Assembly (NCBI GenBank): GCA_904419875.1
Contig: CAJFTG010000021.1
Coordinates: 1 to 63,467 of the forward strand
Length of the DNA: 63,467 bases
Reading direction: 5' to 3'
Origin: Candidatus Avimonas caecicola
GTDB lineage: Bacteria > Bacillota > Clostridia > Oscillospirales > Acutalibacteraceae
In this document: piece by piece, positions 51,028 to 59,794 of the stretch
Layout: each line of letters starts with the position of its first letter
How positions within the stretch are numbered: the stretch's first letter is position 1
Made by a program: the position numbers and the translations under genes
The notes under the pieces: model-generated
The model's database searches: none
What the model saw: only the letters and a program-made list of their open reading frames with translations
What the model was told of the DNA's origin: nothing

Positions 51028-51993
51028 ATGGAAATGCGCTCAATTCGGCAGGCCGCCTCCAACGCGCTGGCCGCCGTTTCCTCCGGGATACGGACCTGCC
51101 GGCGGGGCGGCGCCCGGATGCGGCACAGAATCCGCAGCGCCTTCGGCATCCGGCTCAGCCGCCGGATTTACGGGGAAATTCTCAGTGCCGTGGTATTGGG
51201 CGTGTTCGGCATCGCGTTCATCCTGCCCATTGTCTACACGGTCTGCAATGCCTTTAAGCCTCTGGACGAGCTTTTCCTTTTTCCTCCCAAGCTGTTTCCG
51301 CAGCGGGTCACGCTGGAAAATTTTTCGGATTTGAGCGCTCTGATGGGCGAATCCTGGGTCCCTTTTTCCCGCTATCTGTTCAACACGGTGCTGATCACGG
51401 CGGCCGGCACGATCGGCCACGTCATCTTTGCCTCCATGGCGGCGTACGTGCTGGAAAAGCACAAATTCCCCGGCTCCCGGGCGTTTTTCGGCCTGGTAAC
51501 CGCCGCGCTGATGTTTTCGCCGATCGTCACCTCCGTGCCCAACATCCTGATCATGTCCTCGCTCGGCTGGATGGACACGTATTGGGCGGTCGTCATCCCC
51601 GCGATTGGGCAACCGCTGGGACTGTTTTTGATGAAGCAGTTCATGTCCACCCTGCCCGACAGCATTCTGGAGGCCGCCCGGATCGACGGCGCCCGGGAAT
51701 GGCGTATCTTTTTCAAAATCGTTATGCCGGCAGTAAAGCCCGCGTGGCTGACGCTGATCATCTTTTCCACCCAGACGCTGTGGAACACGGGAGGCAATAT
51801 CGGCTTCTACATCCGCAGCGAAGAGCTGAAAACCCTCCCCTATGCGCTCAACAGCATTCTTACCGGCGGCGTAGCGAGGGCGGGGGCAGGTTCCGCCGTC
51901 GGCCTGCTGCTCATCAGCGTGCCCATTCTCATCTTCATGCTCGCGCAAAGCAATATTATCGACACCATGACCACGTCCGGGATGAAAGAATAG
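51028..51993 (+). CDS. Sugar ABC transporter permease (MalG-like)
   Basis: A 321-residue permease, the second half of the first pair. It has a long basic N-terminal extension (about residues 1-45, RTCRRGGARMRHRIRSAFGIRLSRR), six membrane segments and the EAA loop SILEAARIDGAREWRIFFKIVMPAVKPAW. The end TMTTSGMKE is typical of MalG-type subunits. Its ATG directly follows the stop of the previous gene. Confidence 0.93.
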   Translation: MEMRSIRQAASNALAAVSSGIRTCRRGGARMRHRIRSAFGIRLSRRIYGEILSAVVLGVFGIAFILPIVYTVCNAFKPLDELFLFPPKLFPQRVTLENFSDLSALMGESWVPFSRYLFNTVLITAAGTIGHVIFASMAAYVLEKHKFPGSRAFFGLVTAALMFSPIVTSVPNILIMSSLGWMDTYWAVVIPAIGQPLGLFLMKQFMSTLPDSILEAARIDGAREWRIFFKIVMPAVKPAWLTLIIFSTQTLWNTGGNIGFYIRSEELKTLPYALNSILTGGVARAGAGSAVGLLLISVPILIFMLAQSNIIDTMTTSGMKE

Positions 51994-52006
51994 GAGGGGA
52001 CGTCCT

Positions 52007-53557
52007 ATGAGGTGTGGAGCAAAGCGTCCCGCCGCGTTGCTGGCGGCTTTTGCGCTCCTGAGCGCGCCGGGGTTCCGGGCAGACGGCGCGCAGGCGCAGG
52101 AAACGGGCGAAACCTCGCTGCATGAGCTTTCTCAGGAGAGCTATTCCTACAATTACTGGGGCCGCTCGGTCAGCTGCCCGGACCCGTACCGCATCGAAAC
52201 CGTGTTGGACGGAGCGGCCCTGGGCTGCGGCAGCTTTGACGGCATCGCCGATCTGTTTGCCGACGAACAGGGACAACTGTATATTGTGGACACCGGCCAT
52301 AACCGCCTGGTGCGGCTGAATGCGGATCTCACCTTTTCGCGGGAATACACGGGCGCACAGGGAGAGGACGGATTTGAAGCCTTTAACCGCCCCGAGGGCG
52401 CGTTCGTCACACCGGAGGGCGATATCCTGGTCGCCGACACCGAGAATCACCGGGTGGTTCGCATGGACGGCGAAGGCCGTCTTCTGCAGATTTACGAGGC
52501 GCCGGAAGGCAGCGGCTTTGCGGACAACTTTGTTTACAAGCCGCAGAAGCTGGCCGTGGACGAGTCCGGGCGCATCTTTGTCGTCGCGGCCTTTGTCAAC
52601 CAGGGGATCATCATGCTCTCGCCGGATGGGGAATTTGACGGTTTCCTGGCGGCGGCCAAGGTGAACCCCGACCCTCTGGAAATGCTCTGGAAAAGATTCT
52701 CCACAGACGAGCAGCGGGACCGCATGTCCGACTTTGTGCCCATCGAATACAACAATCTCTGCCTGGACGACGAGGGCTTCCTGTTTGCCACCACCGCCGC
52801 GGTGGACGCCTCGCTGATCGTGGCGCAGGTCCAGAGCCGGGAGGGAAGCGAGCAGGGCGCGGTCGTCCGCCGCCTGAACATGACCGGGCAGGATATCCTG
52901 CGCCGCAAGGGCTTTTTCCCGCCGGTGGGCGATGTTGAAGATCTGCAGGAGACAGCCCCCGCGTTTTCGGGCGTATCGCAGATCATGGATGTGGCCTGCG
53001 GCGCCAACGGGACCTACAGCCTGCTTGACAACAACCGCAAGCGCATCTTCACCTATGACCGCGACGGGAACCTGCTCTATGCCTTTACCGGGCAAGGGCC
53101 GGATGCCGGCGGCTTTCAAACGCCGGTCGCTCTGGAAGCCTGGGGCGGCCGAATGGCGGTCGCCGACAAGAATACCGGACTGGTCACCGTGCTCGCCCGC
53201 ACCGAATACGCCCGCCTGATCGACGACGCGCTGGCCCGGTATGCCGAAGGGAATTACACCGAGGCTCAGGCGCTCTGGAAGCGGGTCATGGAGGAAAACT
53301 CCAACTTTGACATGGCCTATACCGGTATGGGAAAGGCTGCCTACCGCGCCGGGCAATACGAGGAGGCCATGCGCTATTTCGAACTGGGAAACAATCGGGA
53401 ATGGTACTCCAAAGCCTATGAGCAGCACCGCGCCGGCATCATCGGCAGCTGGTTCGGGCCGGCGGTGGTCGGCGTCCTGATTCTGGCCGGAGGAGGCTGG
53501 AGCTGGCACATAATCCGGCGAAAAAAAGGAGGAAGGCGTCATGAGCCCCATGACTAA
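52007..53557 (+). CDS. NHL-repeat and TPR protein with C-terminal membrane anchor
   Basis: A 516-residue exported protein. Seen: a signal peptide (AALLAAFALLSAPGFRADGAQA), an NHL-type beta-propeller (about residues 65-390) with LYIVDTGHNRLVRLN, ILVADTENHRVVRMDGEGRL, IFVVAAFVNQGIIMLSPDG and FTYDRDGNLLYAF, then a short TPR region (LARYAEGNYTEAQALWKRVMEENSNFDMAYTGMGKAAY), one C-terminal membrane helix (WFGPAVVGVLILAGGGWSW) and a basic tail. It would sit on the outer face of the membrane. Start behind GGAGGGG. It overlaps the next gene by 17 bases. The role in sugar transport is not known; the propeller and TPR suggest an assembly or sensing platform. Confidence 0.82.
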   Translation: MRCGAKRPAALLAAFALLSAPGFRADGAQAQETGETSLHELSQESYSYNYWGRSVSCPDPYRIETVLDGAALGCGSFDGIADLFADEQGQLYIVDTGHNRLVRLNADLTFSREYTGAQGEDGFEAFNRPEGAFVTPEGDILVADTENHRVVRMDGEGRLLQIYEAPEGSGFADNFVYKPQKLAVDESGRIFVVAAFVNQGIIMLSPDGEFDGFLAAAKVNPDPLEMLWKRFSTDEQRDRMSDFVPIEYNNLCLDDEGFLFATTAAVDASLIVAQVQSREGSEQGAVVRRLNMTGQDILRRKGFFPPVGDVEDLQETAPAFSGVSQIMDVACGANGTYSLLDNNRKRIFTYDRDGNLLYAFTGQGPDAGGFQTPVALEAWGGRMAVADKNTGLVTVLARTEYARLIDDALARYAEGNYTEAQALWKRVMEENSNFDMAYTGMGKAAYRAGQYEEAMRYFELGNNREWYSKAYEQHRAGIIGSWFGPAVVGVLILAGGGWSWHIIRRKKGGRRHEPHD

Positions 53558-54191
53558 GGCAGGGGCGCTCCGTCTGCTGCGGACGCTGCGGTATTCGCTC
53601 AGCCTGACGGTCCGTCCCCTCTACGGATACGGGGAACTGAAATACGAGAAGGCCGGCTCCGGCGGGGCGGCGTTTATATTACTGCTGTCAGCCCTGTTCA
53701 CGCGGGTATTCCATCTGCAGTACGCCGGCTTTTTATTCAATGAATTCAACCCCTTCGAATTCAACCTTCTGCGGGAGCTGGCAAATGTGTTAATCCCCTT
53801 CTTCCTCTTTGTCGTGGCAAACTGGATAGTTTCCACCATTTTTGACGGGGAAGGAACCATGCGGGAAATTTTCCAGTTCAGCTGCTATGCGCTCACCCCC
53901 TACATCCTCATCACGATTCCCACGACTCTGTTCTCCCGCGTCGCCACAGAAGGAGAAGGAACGGTCATCGCCTGCCTTCTGGGGTTCGCGCTGCTTTGGT
54001 CGGGGGTGCTTCTGTTCTGCGGCAATATGACCGTCCATCAGTTCACCCCGCTCAAAACGCTGGTTCTTCTGGCGGTGACCGTCGCCGCCATGCTGCTGAT
54101 GATTTTTGTCGCCATCCTGTTTGCCAGCATCACCGACATGCTGGTTGACTATGTCCGGAGCATTTATATGGAAATCCGGCTCCGGCTGTAA
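53541..54191 (+). CDS. YIP1-family membrane protein
   Basis: A 216-residue protein with five hydrophobic segments (GAAFILLLSALFTRVF, LANVLIPFFLFVVANWIV, YILITIPTTLF, VIACLLGFALLWSGVLLFC, LLAVTVAAMLLMIFVAILF) and the segment DGEGTMREIFQFSCYALTPYI between segments 2 and 3, which is the YIP1-like core. Start behind AAAGGAGGAAGG inside the end of the NHL gene, so the two are coupled. Bacterial YIP1-like proteins have no known activity; here it is linked to an ABC importer. Confidence 0.78.
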   Translation: MSPMTKAGALRLLRTLRYSLSLTVRPLYGYGELKYEKAGSGGAAFILLLSALFTRVFHLQYAGFLFNEFNPFEFNLLRELANVLIPFFLFVVANWIVSTIFDGEGTMREIFQFSCYALTPYILITIPTTLFSRVATEGEGTVIACLLGFALLWSGVLLFCGNMTVHQFTPLKTLVLLAVTVAAMLLMIFVAILFASITDMLVDYVRSIYMEIRLRL

Positions 54192-54228
54192 GCTTCCGTC
54201 GGACACGCAGACAGAAAGGGCCGAGGCT

Positions 54229-56823
54229 ATGAAACGGTTGACAAAAAGGATACGCGCCGTCCTTTTGGCGGCATCCGCGGCGGGCATATTGTGCGGGTGC
54301 GCCGCACAGACCGCATATTTCCCGCTCTTTGACAGCGCCGAGATGGACGGCTTTGCGGACGGCGCACAGGTTTCCGTCGGCGCCGCCGACGCGCGGCTCG
54401 ACGCCATGACGGAGGCGGCGGACAACGGTGCGTTCCGGCTGCTGTACAGCCCTACGACGGCGGAAATCGCCGTGGTGAGCCGAGACGGTTCCCAGGTCTG
54501 GCGCTCCAACCCGGAGGGGCGGTTTGACGCGGGTCAGGAAAAGGCCGCCTCCGGCCAGCTTCTCCTCACCACGAGCGACAGCCGGGATGTGTCCAAGGAA
54601 TGGGACAGCGCCGCGGAATGCGCCGCATATGGTCAGATGGCCTTTGAGCGAATAGAGGACGGGCTTCGCGTCACCTATTATTTCGGGCAGAAACAGAAGG
54701 TCTACCTGGCGCCGCAGGCGATTCCCGCCGGCCGCTTTGAGCAGGATCTGCTTCCCAGGGTGGAGTCCACCGCGGACTCTGCTTTCCTGCGACGCGTCTA
54801 CGGCCGGATTTCCTTGGACGAGGTGGAAAGCGTGCAGACACGGGACAGTCTGCTGGAGCGCTTTCCGAAGCTGGAGGAAATGGACATTTACGTGCTGAAA
54901 AACACCCCCTCCAAGCTGGAGCTGGAAAAAATCGAGACCGTCCTTTCGGGAATCGGCTACACGCCGGAGGACAGGGAAGCGGACCAGACGGCCTGCGGCT
55001 ATCTGGACACCTCCTCGAACGACCAGCACGTCAAAGTCGCGCTGGAGTACCGGCTGAACGGGGACGGCCTTACCCTGCGGGTGCCGGTCAGTGAAATTGA
55101 AACCACCGAGGGCCTGAAAGTAACGGAAATCGAGGTGCTGCGCTACTTCGGAACACCCGAAAACCCCTTGGACGGATATGCGGTATTGCCTCACAACAGC
55201 GGGGCCGTTCTGGATTTCTCTCAGGCGGTTTCCCCCGCCGTCCCGGTTTATAGCGAACGGGTGTACGGGGACGATTACGGAAAGCTTGCGCAGGACCGTT
55301 CCTCCGAAACACCGTCCGTGTTCCTGCCGGCTTTCGGGATTGCGTCGCCGGAAGCGCCCTTCGTCGCAGTCATCGAGCAAAACGCCGCGGTCGCCAGTAT
55401 CCGGGCGGATGCGCCGCGGACGAGCGGAAGCCCGCCTTACGTTTCCACCCGGTACCTGCTGCTCGATTCCGCGTTGCTTTCGCTGGACGCTTCGCCGGAA
55501 AACCGGGTGCCGGTATATCCCAAGGAAGCGGTCCGGGACGATATCGTCCTGCGCTATTTTCTGCTGGAGCAGGGCGCGGGTTACTCCGAAATGGCGAATA
55601 CCCTGCGGCGCTATTACCGGCAGGAGCAGGGCTGGACGGCGCTGGATTCGCAAGAGGTCCCCTTTGTGGTAGAGACGGTCGGCGCGATCGACGTGAGCCG
55701 CCCGATCGCCGGGATTCCCCGCCAGGTGACGGAAACTCTCACCAGCTTCCGCCAGTCGCTGGAAATCGCGGAATGGTTCGGGGAGGCCGTGGGCCGCACC
55801 CCCGATCTGGTGCTGAACGGCTGGCGGACCGGCGGCCTGCGCAGCCAGGCGGCCAACCGGTTTGACCCGGAAGGAAAGCTGGGTGGGAAGAGCGGCCTAA
55901 AGGCGCTGAACGAAGCCTGTGCGGCTGCAAGCTCCCGTCTATACCTCGCAGCGGATTTTCCCTATGTCTACCGGGACGCCTGGTTCGACGGCTTTTCGGT
56001 GAACGGCGATTCCTCCAAGCTGCTCACCAGCGACCCCGCCTTCAAGCCGGATTACCGCGCCTCCACCTACTATATGGATACCGACGGGCTTTCGGCCTAT
56101 ATGCTCCGCCCGGACAAAATGCGGGAGAACGCCCAGGCGATGAACCGCGCGATGGCGGAGGCCGGCATAACCGGCGTCGCTTTCCCCAATCTGGGACGGG
56201 ACCTCTACACCGATTACACCAACGGCGCCGTTGTCAGCCGGAACGGCATGGAGCAAACCGTCTGTGAACTGGCGGAGGAAATGGGCGGGCAGGGGCTTCA
56301 GCTCGCCTCCGACGGGCTGAACGCCTATCTGGCGGGGAGCGCTGCGCTGTGCTATAACCTGCCGCTTACCGCGCCGAATCATCCGCTGCTCACAAAGGAG
56401 ATCCCGTGGATTCAGATGGTGTATTCCGGCACGGTTGCCTACACCGGCCCGCCCGCCAACTATGCGCAGGACCTGGATACCCTGCGCCTCAAAAGCATTG
56501 AAACCGGCTCCGGGCTGTACGCCAAGCTGTTTTACGCCTCCAATGAGGCGGTGAAGGATACGGACTTTGACTTTCTGTTCTCCTCCGGCTTTCAGGAAAA
56601 CCGGGACAGCCTCGCGCAGGCGGCGCGCGATATTCGGCAGGCGCTGTCGCCGGTGGCGGGGCTGGCGATCACGGAGCACCACGCACAGGACGGGGTCAGC
56701 CGCACCGTCTATGAAAACGGAGCCTGCGTTTATGTAAACTATGGGCCGGCGGCCGCCCGGCGGGACGGCGTGGAAATCCCGGCGCGCGGCTGGCGCGTTA
56801 CGGAACCGAAGGGAGGGCAGTGA
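54229..56823 (+). CDS. Large lipoprotein, DUF5696-like
   Basis: An 864-residue lipoprotein. Seen: signal peptide with LLAASAAGILCGCAAQ (lipobox Leu-Cys-Gly-Cys near 23), a long beta-rich N-terminal part (about residues 25-490, with RLLYSPTTAEIAVVSRDG and VTYYFGQKQKVYLAP), and a C-terminal domain from about 520 resembling a TIM barrel or DUF5696 domain (YLAADFPYVYRDAWFDGFSVNGD, MRENAQAMNRAMAEAGITGVAFPNLGRDLYTDY, LTKEIPWIQMVYSGTVAYTGPPANY). Start at 54229 behind GAAAGGGCCGAGG. It belongs to the unit NHL-YIP1-DUF5696 that is placed between two permease pairs. Enzyme activity has not been seen in the sequence. Confidence 0.75.
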   Translation: MKRLTKRIRAVLLAASAAGILCGCAAQTAYFPLFDSAEMDGFADGAQVSVGAADARLDAMTEAADNGAFRLLYSPTTAEIAVVSRDGSQVWRSNPEGRFDAGQEKAASGQLLLTTSDSRDVSKEWDSAAECAAYGQMAFERIEDGLRVTYYFGQKQKVYLAPQAIPAGRFEQDLLPRVESTADSAFLRRVYGRISLDEVESVQTRDSLLERFPKLEEMDIYVLKNTPSKLELEKIETVLSGIGYTPEDREADQTACGYLDTSSNDQHVKVALEYRLNGDGLTLRVPVSEIETTEGLKVTEIEVLRYFGTPENPLDGYAVLPHNSGAVLDFSQAVSPAVPVYSERVYGDDYGKLAQDRSSETPSVFLPAFGIASPEAPFVAVIEQNAAVASIRADAPRTSGSPPYVSTRYLLLDSALLSLDASPENRVPVYPKEAVRDDIVLRYFLLEQGAGYSEMANTLRRYYRQEQGWTALDSQEVPFVVETVGAIDVSRPIAGIPRQVTETLTSFRQSLEIAEWFGEAVGRTPDLVLNGWRTGGLRSQAANRFDPEGKLGGKSGLKALNEACAAASSRLYLAADFPYVYRDAWFDGFSVNGDSSKLLTSDPAFKPDYRASTYYMDTDGLSAYMLRPDKMRENAQAMNRAMAEAGITGVAFPNLGRDLYTDYTNGAVVSRNGMEQTVCELAEEMGGQGLQLASDGLNAYLAGSAALCYNLPLTAPNHPLLTKEIPWIQMVYSGTVAYTGPPANYAQDLDTLRLKSIETGSGLYAKLFYASNEAVKDTDFDFLFSSGFQENRDSLAQAARDIRQALSPVAGLAITEHHAQDGVSRTVYENGACVYVNYGPAAARRDGVEIPARGWRVTEPKGGQ

Positions 56824-56824
56824 A

Positions 56825-57733
56825 ATGCGGACAACGCATCGGCTGACAGCTAGACGGAACCGGGTCGGCTATATTTTTGTCGCCCCGTTCTGCTTCGGCT
56901 TTGTGTTCTTCCTGCTAATTCCAATCGTCCAGTCCTTCATTTTCAGCCTCAACGAGATCAAGCTCGGGCAGGCGGGTTATACGCTGACGTATGTGGGATG
57001 GAGCAACTATATCCGGGCGTTCCAGATCGACCCGGACTTCCGTATGGACCTGGTCGAATCGATCGGCCAAATGCTGCTGGATCTGCCCGTTATCCTGTTT
57101 TTCAGCCTGTTTTCCGCAATTCTGCTCAACAAAAAGTTCCGCGGCCGGACCGCGGCGCGGATGCTGTTTTTCCTCCCGGTCATCGTTTCAACCGGCATCA
57201 TGGTCGTGATGGAAAGCAACAACCCCGTCTACAGTATGATGATGAGCCGCAGCGTGGCCGACTCGGCAAGCGGCCTGCGGGAATCCGCCGACAGCATGGA
57301 ATTTGTCCTCGCCCTGCTGGGCGACGGGCTGCCCGCGCCGCTTCTGAATTACCTGGTGGCGGTGATCGGCCGGCTGTATGATCTCGTGATCGCCTCCGGG
57401 GTGCAAATTCTGATTTTCCTCAGCGGCCTGAATACCATCTCCCCTGCGCTGTACGAATCCTCCAACATCGAGGGGGCGACCGCCTGGGAGAATTTTTGGA
57501 AGATCACGATGCCGATGGTAGGCCCTTATTTCCTGCTCAACACCGTATATACCATTATCGATTCCTTCACCAACATGAAAAACGTAGTGGTATCCACCAT
57601 CCGGGGATATATCGTATCGTTCTCGGACTTCAGCTACGGCGCGGCAATTTCCTGGATTTATTTCGGCATCATTTTTCTAATCCTGGGCCTGCTGACCGCC
57701 CTGTTATCCAAGAAGGTGTTCTATTATGAATAG
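56825..57733 (+). CDS. Sugar ABC transporter permease (second pair)
   Basis: A 302-residue permease with six membrane segments. Seen: VGYIFVAPFCFGFVFFLLIPIVQSFIFS, LFFSLFSAILLNKKFRGRT, and the EAA loop LYESSNIEGATAWENFWKITMPMVGPYF, where Glu-Ala-Ala is replaced by Glu-Ser-Ser. The start at 56825 follows GAAGGGAGGG one base after the previous stop. It overlaps its partner by eight bases. Confidence 0.92.
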   Translation: MRTTHRLTARRNRVGYIFVAPFCFGFVFFLLIPIVQSFIFSLNEIKLGQAGYTLTYVGWSNYIRAFQIDPDFRMDLVESIGQMLLDLPVILFFSLFSAILLNKKFRGRTAARMLFFLPVIVSTGIMVVMESNNPVYSMMMSRSVADSASGLRESADSMEFVLALLGDGLPAPLLNYLVAVIGRLYDLVIASGVQILIFLSGLNTISPALYESSNIEGATAWENFWKITMPMVGPYFLLNTVYTIIDSFTNMKNVVVSTIRGYIVSFSDFSYGAAISWIYFGIIFLILGLLTALLSKKVFYYE

Positions 57734-58703
57734 CAGACTTGTCTCCCGGAACGGCGGGGAGCTTGCGGCCCATCTGCGGCGCAGGAGCACTCCTCTTCTG
57801 CTGGCCCTGTTCCGGACGGTTTTCATCGTGGGGATCTGTTTTTTAATCCTTTCCCCCATCCTCACCAAAATTTCGATGTCTTTTATGGATCAGCGGGATC
57901 TGTACGACCGCACGGTCAAAAGCATTCCCAAGCACTTCACCCTCAGCAACTATCCGGAGGCAATCGGCCTTCTGGATTATTGGACCGCCGCGGGAAATAC
58001 GGCGCTGCTCGCCGGCATGAGCGGGCTGATGCAGGGATTCACCTGCATTGTCACCGGATACGGGCTGGCCCGATTCCAGTTCAAAGGCCGGGGGCTGGTG
58101 TTCGGCCTAGTCATTGTGAGCATGGTTATCCCGCCCCAGCTGATTCTCACGCCGCTCTATCTGAACTTTCAGAATTTCGATCCGTTCGGGCTCATTTCTC
58201 TGTTCACCGGCGGCCGGGGGCTGCGCCTGATCGAAAGCTTCACGCCGTTTCTGCTGCTCTCCCTGACGGCGACCGCCGCCCGCAACGGCTTGTACATCTT
58301 CCTGGCCAGGCAGTTCTTCCGCGGATTCCCGCGTGAAATCGACGAGGCGGCCTCCATCGACGGCGCAGGCTGGGCGCGGGTTTTCTTCCGCATCATGCTG
58401 CCGGGCGCGTCTTCCATCTTCATCGTCATTTTTCTGTTTGCCTTTGTGTGGCAGTGGAACGACTCCATGTACACCTTTTTGTTCTATACGGACTTCGAGA
58501 CAATCGCCAAGGCGCTGACCGGCCTGGAGAGCCAGTTTGCCCATATCCAGGTGGAGGGCTCGGCCCTGGCGAGCAACATCGGCTATTATTCCATCATGCG
58601 GGCGACCTCAATGCTGCTGGCCATCCTTCCGCTTCTGGGCATCTACGGGGTTCTCCAGAAGAAATTTATTCTGAGCATTGAACGGACCGGCATCGTTGGC
58701 TGA
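57726..58703 (+). CDS. Sugar ABC transporter permease (second pair, MalG-like)
   Basis: A 325-residue permease with six membrane segments and the EAA loop EIDEAASIDGAGWARVFFRIMLPGASSIF. Also seen: FTCIVTGYGLARFQFKGRGL and VIPPQLILTPLYLNFQNF. It starts inside the end of the preceding gene (eight-base overlap). It would pair with the preceding permease and one of the two binding proteins. Confidence 0.92.
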   Translation: MNSRLVSRNGGELAAHLRRRSTPLLLALFRTVFIVGICFLILSPILTKISMSFMDQRDLYDRTVKSIPKHFTLSNYPEAIGLLDYWTAAGNTALLAGMSGLMQGFTCIVTGYGLARFQFKGRGLVFGLVIVSMVIPPQLILTPLYLNFQNFDPFGLISLFTGGRGLRLIESFTPFLLLSLTATAARNGLYIFLARQFFRGFPREIDEAASIDGAGWARVFFRIMLPGASSIFIVIFLFAFVWQWNDSMYTFLFYTDFETIAKALTGLESQFAHIQVEGSALASNIGYYSIMRATSMLLAILPLLGIYGVLQKKFILSIERTGIVG

Positions 58704-58721
58704 CGGGGAGGAGGAGCCACC

Positions 58722-59738
58722 GTGAAAATACACCGCCTGCCCGCGCTCTGCCTGGCGGCCCTTTTGGCGCTGCAGGGCTGCGGCAGTCCGGAACAGACGA
58801 AAGGAGAACCGGATATGGATTTCAACGCCCCAAAAAACAGCTCCCCACTATCGTCCTCCGTGTCGGAGGAAACAGCGGGCGGCTTTTTCCAGCCAGGGGA
58901 AGGAGCCAGCCTGGGCACCTGGATGTGGGATGCGACCGATCTCCTCCGCGCGCAGGAAGCCCTCGATTTTCTGGCGGACCACCATGTCACCGAGGTCTAC
59001 GTCAGCCTGATGAGGTCGATTTCCAAGGAGAAATACCGGGCTTTCCTCAGCGCGGCGGCGGAAAAGGGCATCCGCGTCGCCCTGATCGGCGCGGACGCCG
59101 CCTGGGCCACCGAGGAGGGCGGGAAGAGCTTCGACGCCTTTTTGGAGTGGTTCACCGAATACCAGCAGTCCTGTCAAACGGATGCACAGAGGTTTTACGG
59201 CCTCCACATGGACGTGGAACCCCATCAGCTTCCCCTCTGGCAGACCGAGCCGGAAGCGGCGCGGGCAGGATACATGGAATTTGTGCGCAAGTCGCAGTCC
59301 TTCTGCCGGGCGGAGGGCGTTCTCCTGGAGCTGGATATCCCCTTCTGGTTCGACGGCTTCACCGTGGAGGACGAGGGGGAGAAAATGTCCCTGGCGGAAT
59401 TCTGCATCCGGCGGGCGGACACCGTGCTGCTGATGTCCTACCGCGACAATGCCCCCGCCGTCTTCGAATGCGGATGGCCGGAATTTACCCTGGCGGAAAA
59501 ATACGGAAAAAAACTGATTCTGGCGGTGGAAACCGGCAAGATCTATGAGGAAATCAACATCACCTTCCACCATCTGGGCGCCAACGCGCTTTATGAGGAG
59601 CTCCGCCGCCTGCGTTCCATCGTGGAGGAGGCGGAGGGCCTGGGGGAGGTGGGCTACGCCATCCATTACTACGACTCCTGGCGGAAGCTGCCGCCGGATG
59701 GGCATCCCAAGGGGGAGGACTACCCTTACGCGGACTGA
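58722..59738 (+). CDS. Lipoprotein with a TIM-barrel-like domain
   Basis: A 338-residue lipoprotein. Seen: signal peptide ALCLAALLALQGCG with lipobox Leu-Gln-Gly-Cys, a Ser-rich linker, and a barrel-like body with GTWMWDATDLLRAQEALDFLADHHVTEVYVSL, KGIRVALIGADAAW, GLHMDVEPHQLPLW (a strand-end Asp-x-Glu that may be catalytic), ELDIPFWFDGF and DTVLLMSYRDNA. I do not know the family by name; it resembles predicted surface glycosidases. GTG start at 58722 behind GGGGAGGAGGAG. It follows the second permease pair after 18 bases. Confidence 0.7.
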   Translation: MKIHRLPALCLAALLALQGCGSPEQTKGEPDMDFNAPKNSSPLSSSVSEETAGGFFQPGEGASLGTWMWDATDLLRAQEALDFLADHHVTEVYVSLMRSISKEKYRAFLSAAAEKGIRVALIGADAAWATEEGGKSFDAFLEWFTEYQQSCQTDAQRFYGLHMDVEPHQLPLWQTEPEAARAGYMEFVRKSQSFCRAEGVLLELDIPFWFDGFTVEDEGEKMSLAEFCIRRADTVLLMSYRDNAPAVFECGWPEFTLAEKYGKKLILAVETGKIYEEINITFHHLGANALYEELRRLRSIVEEAEGLGEVGYAIHYYDSWRKLPPDGHPKGEDYPYAD

Positions 59739-59794
59739 GAAATGCTTTGAAGGCCCTGGTTTATCACTTGTATGACGGATTAGGAGAGATACGA

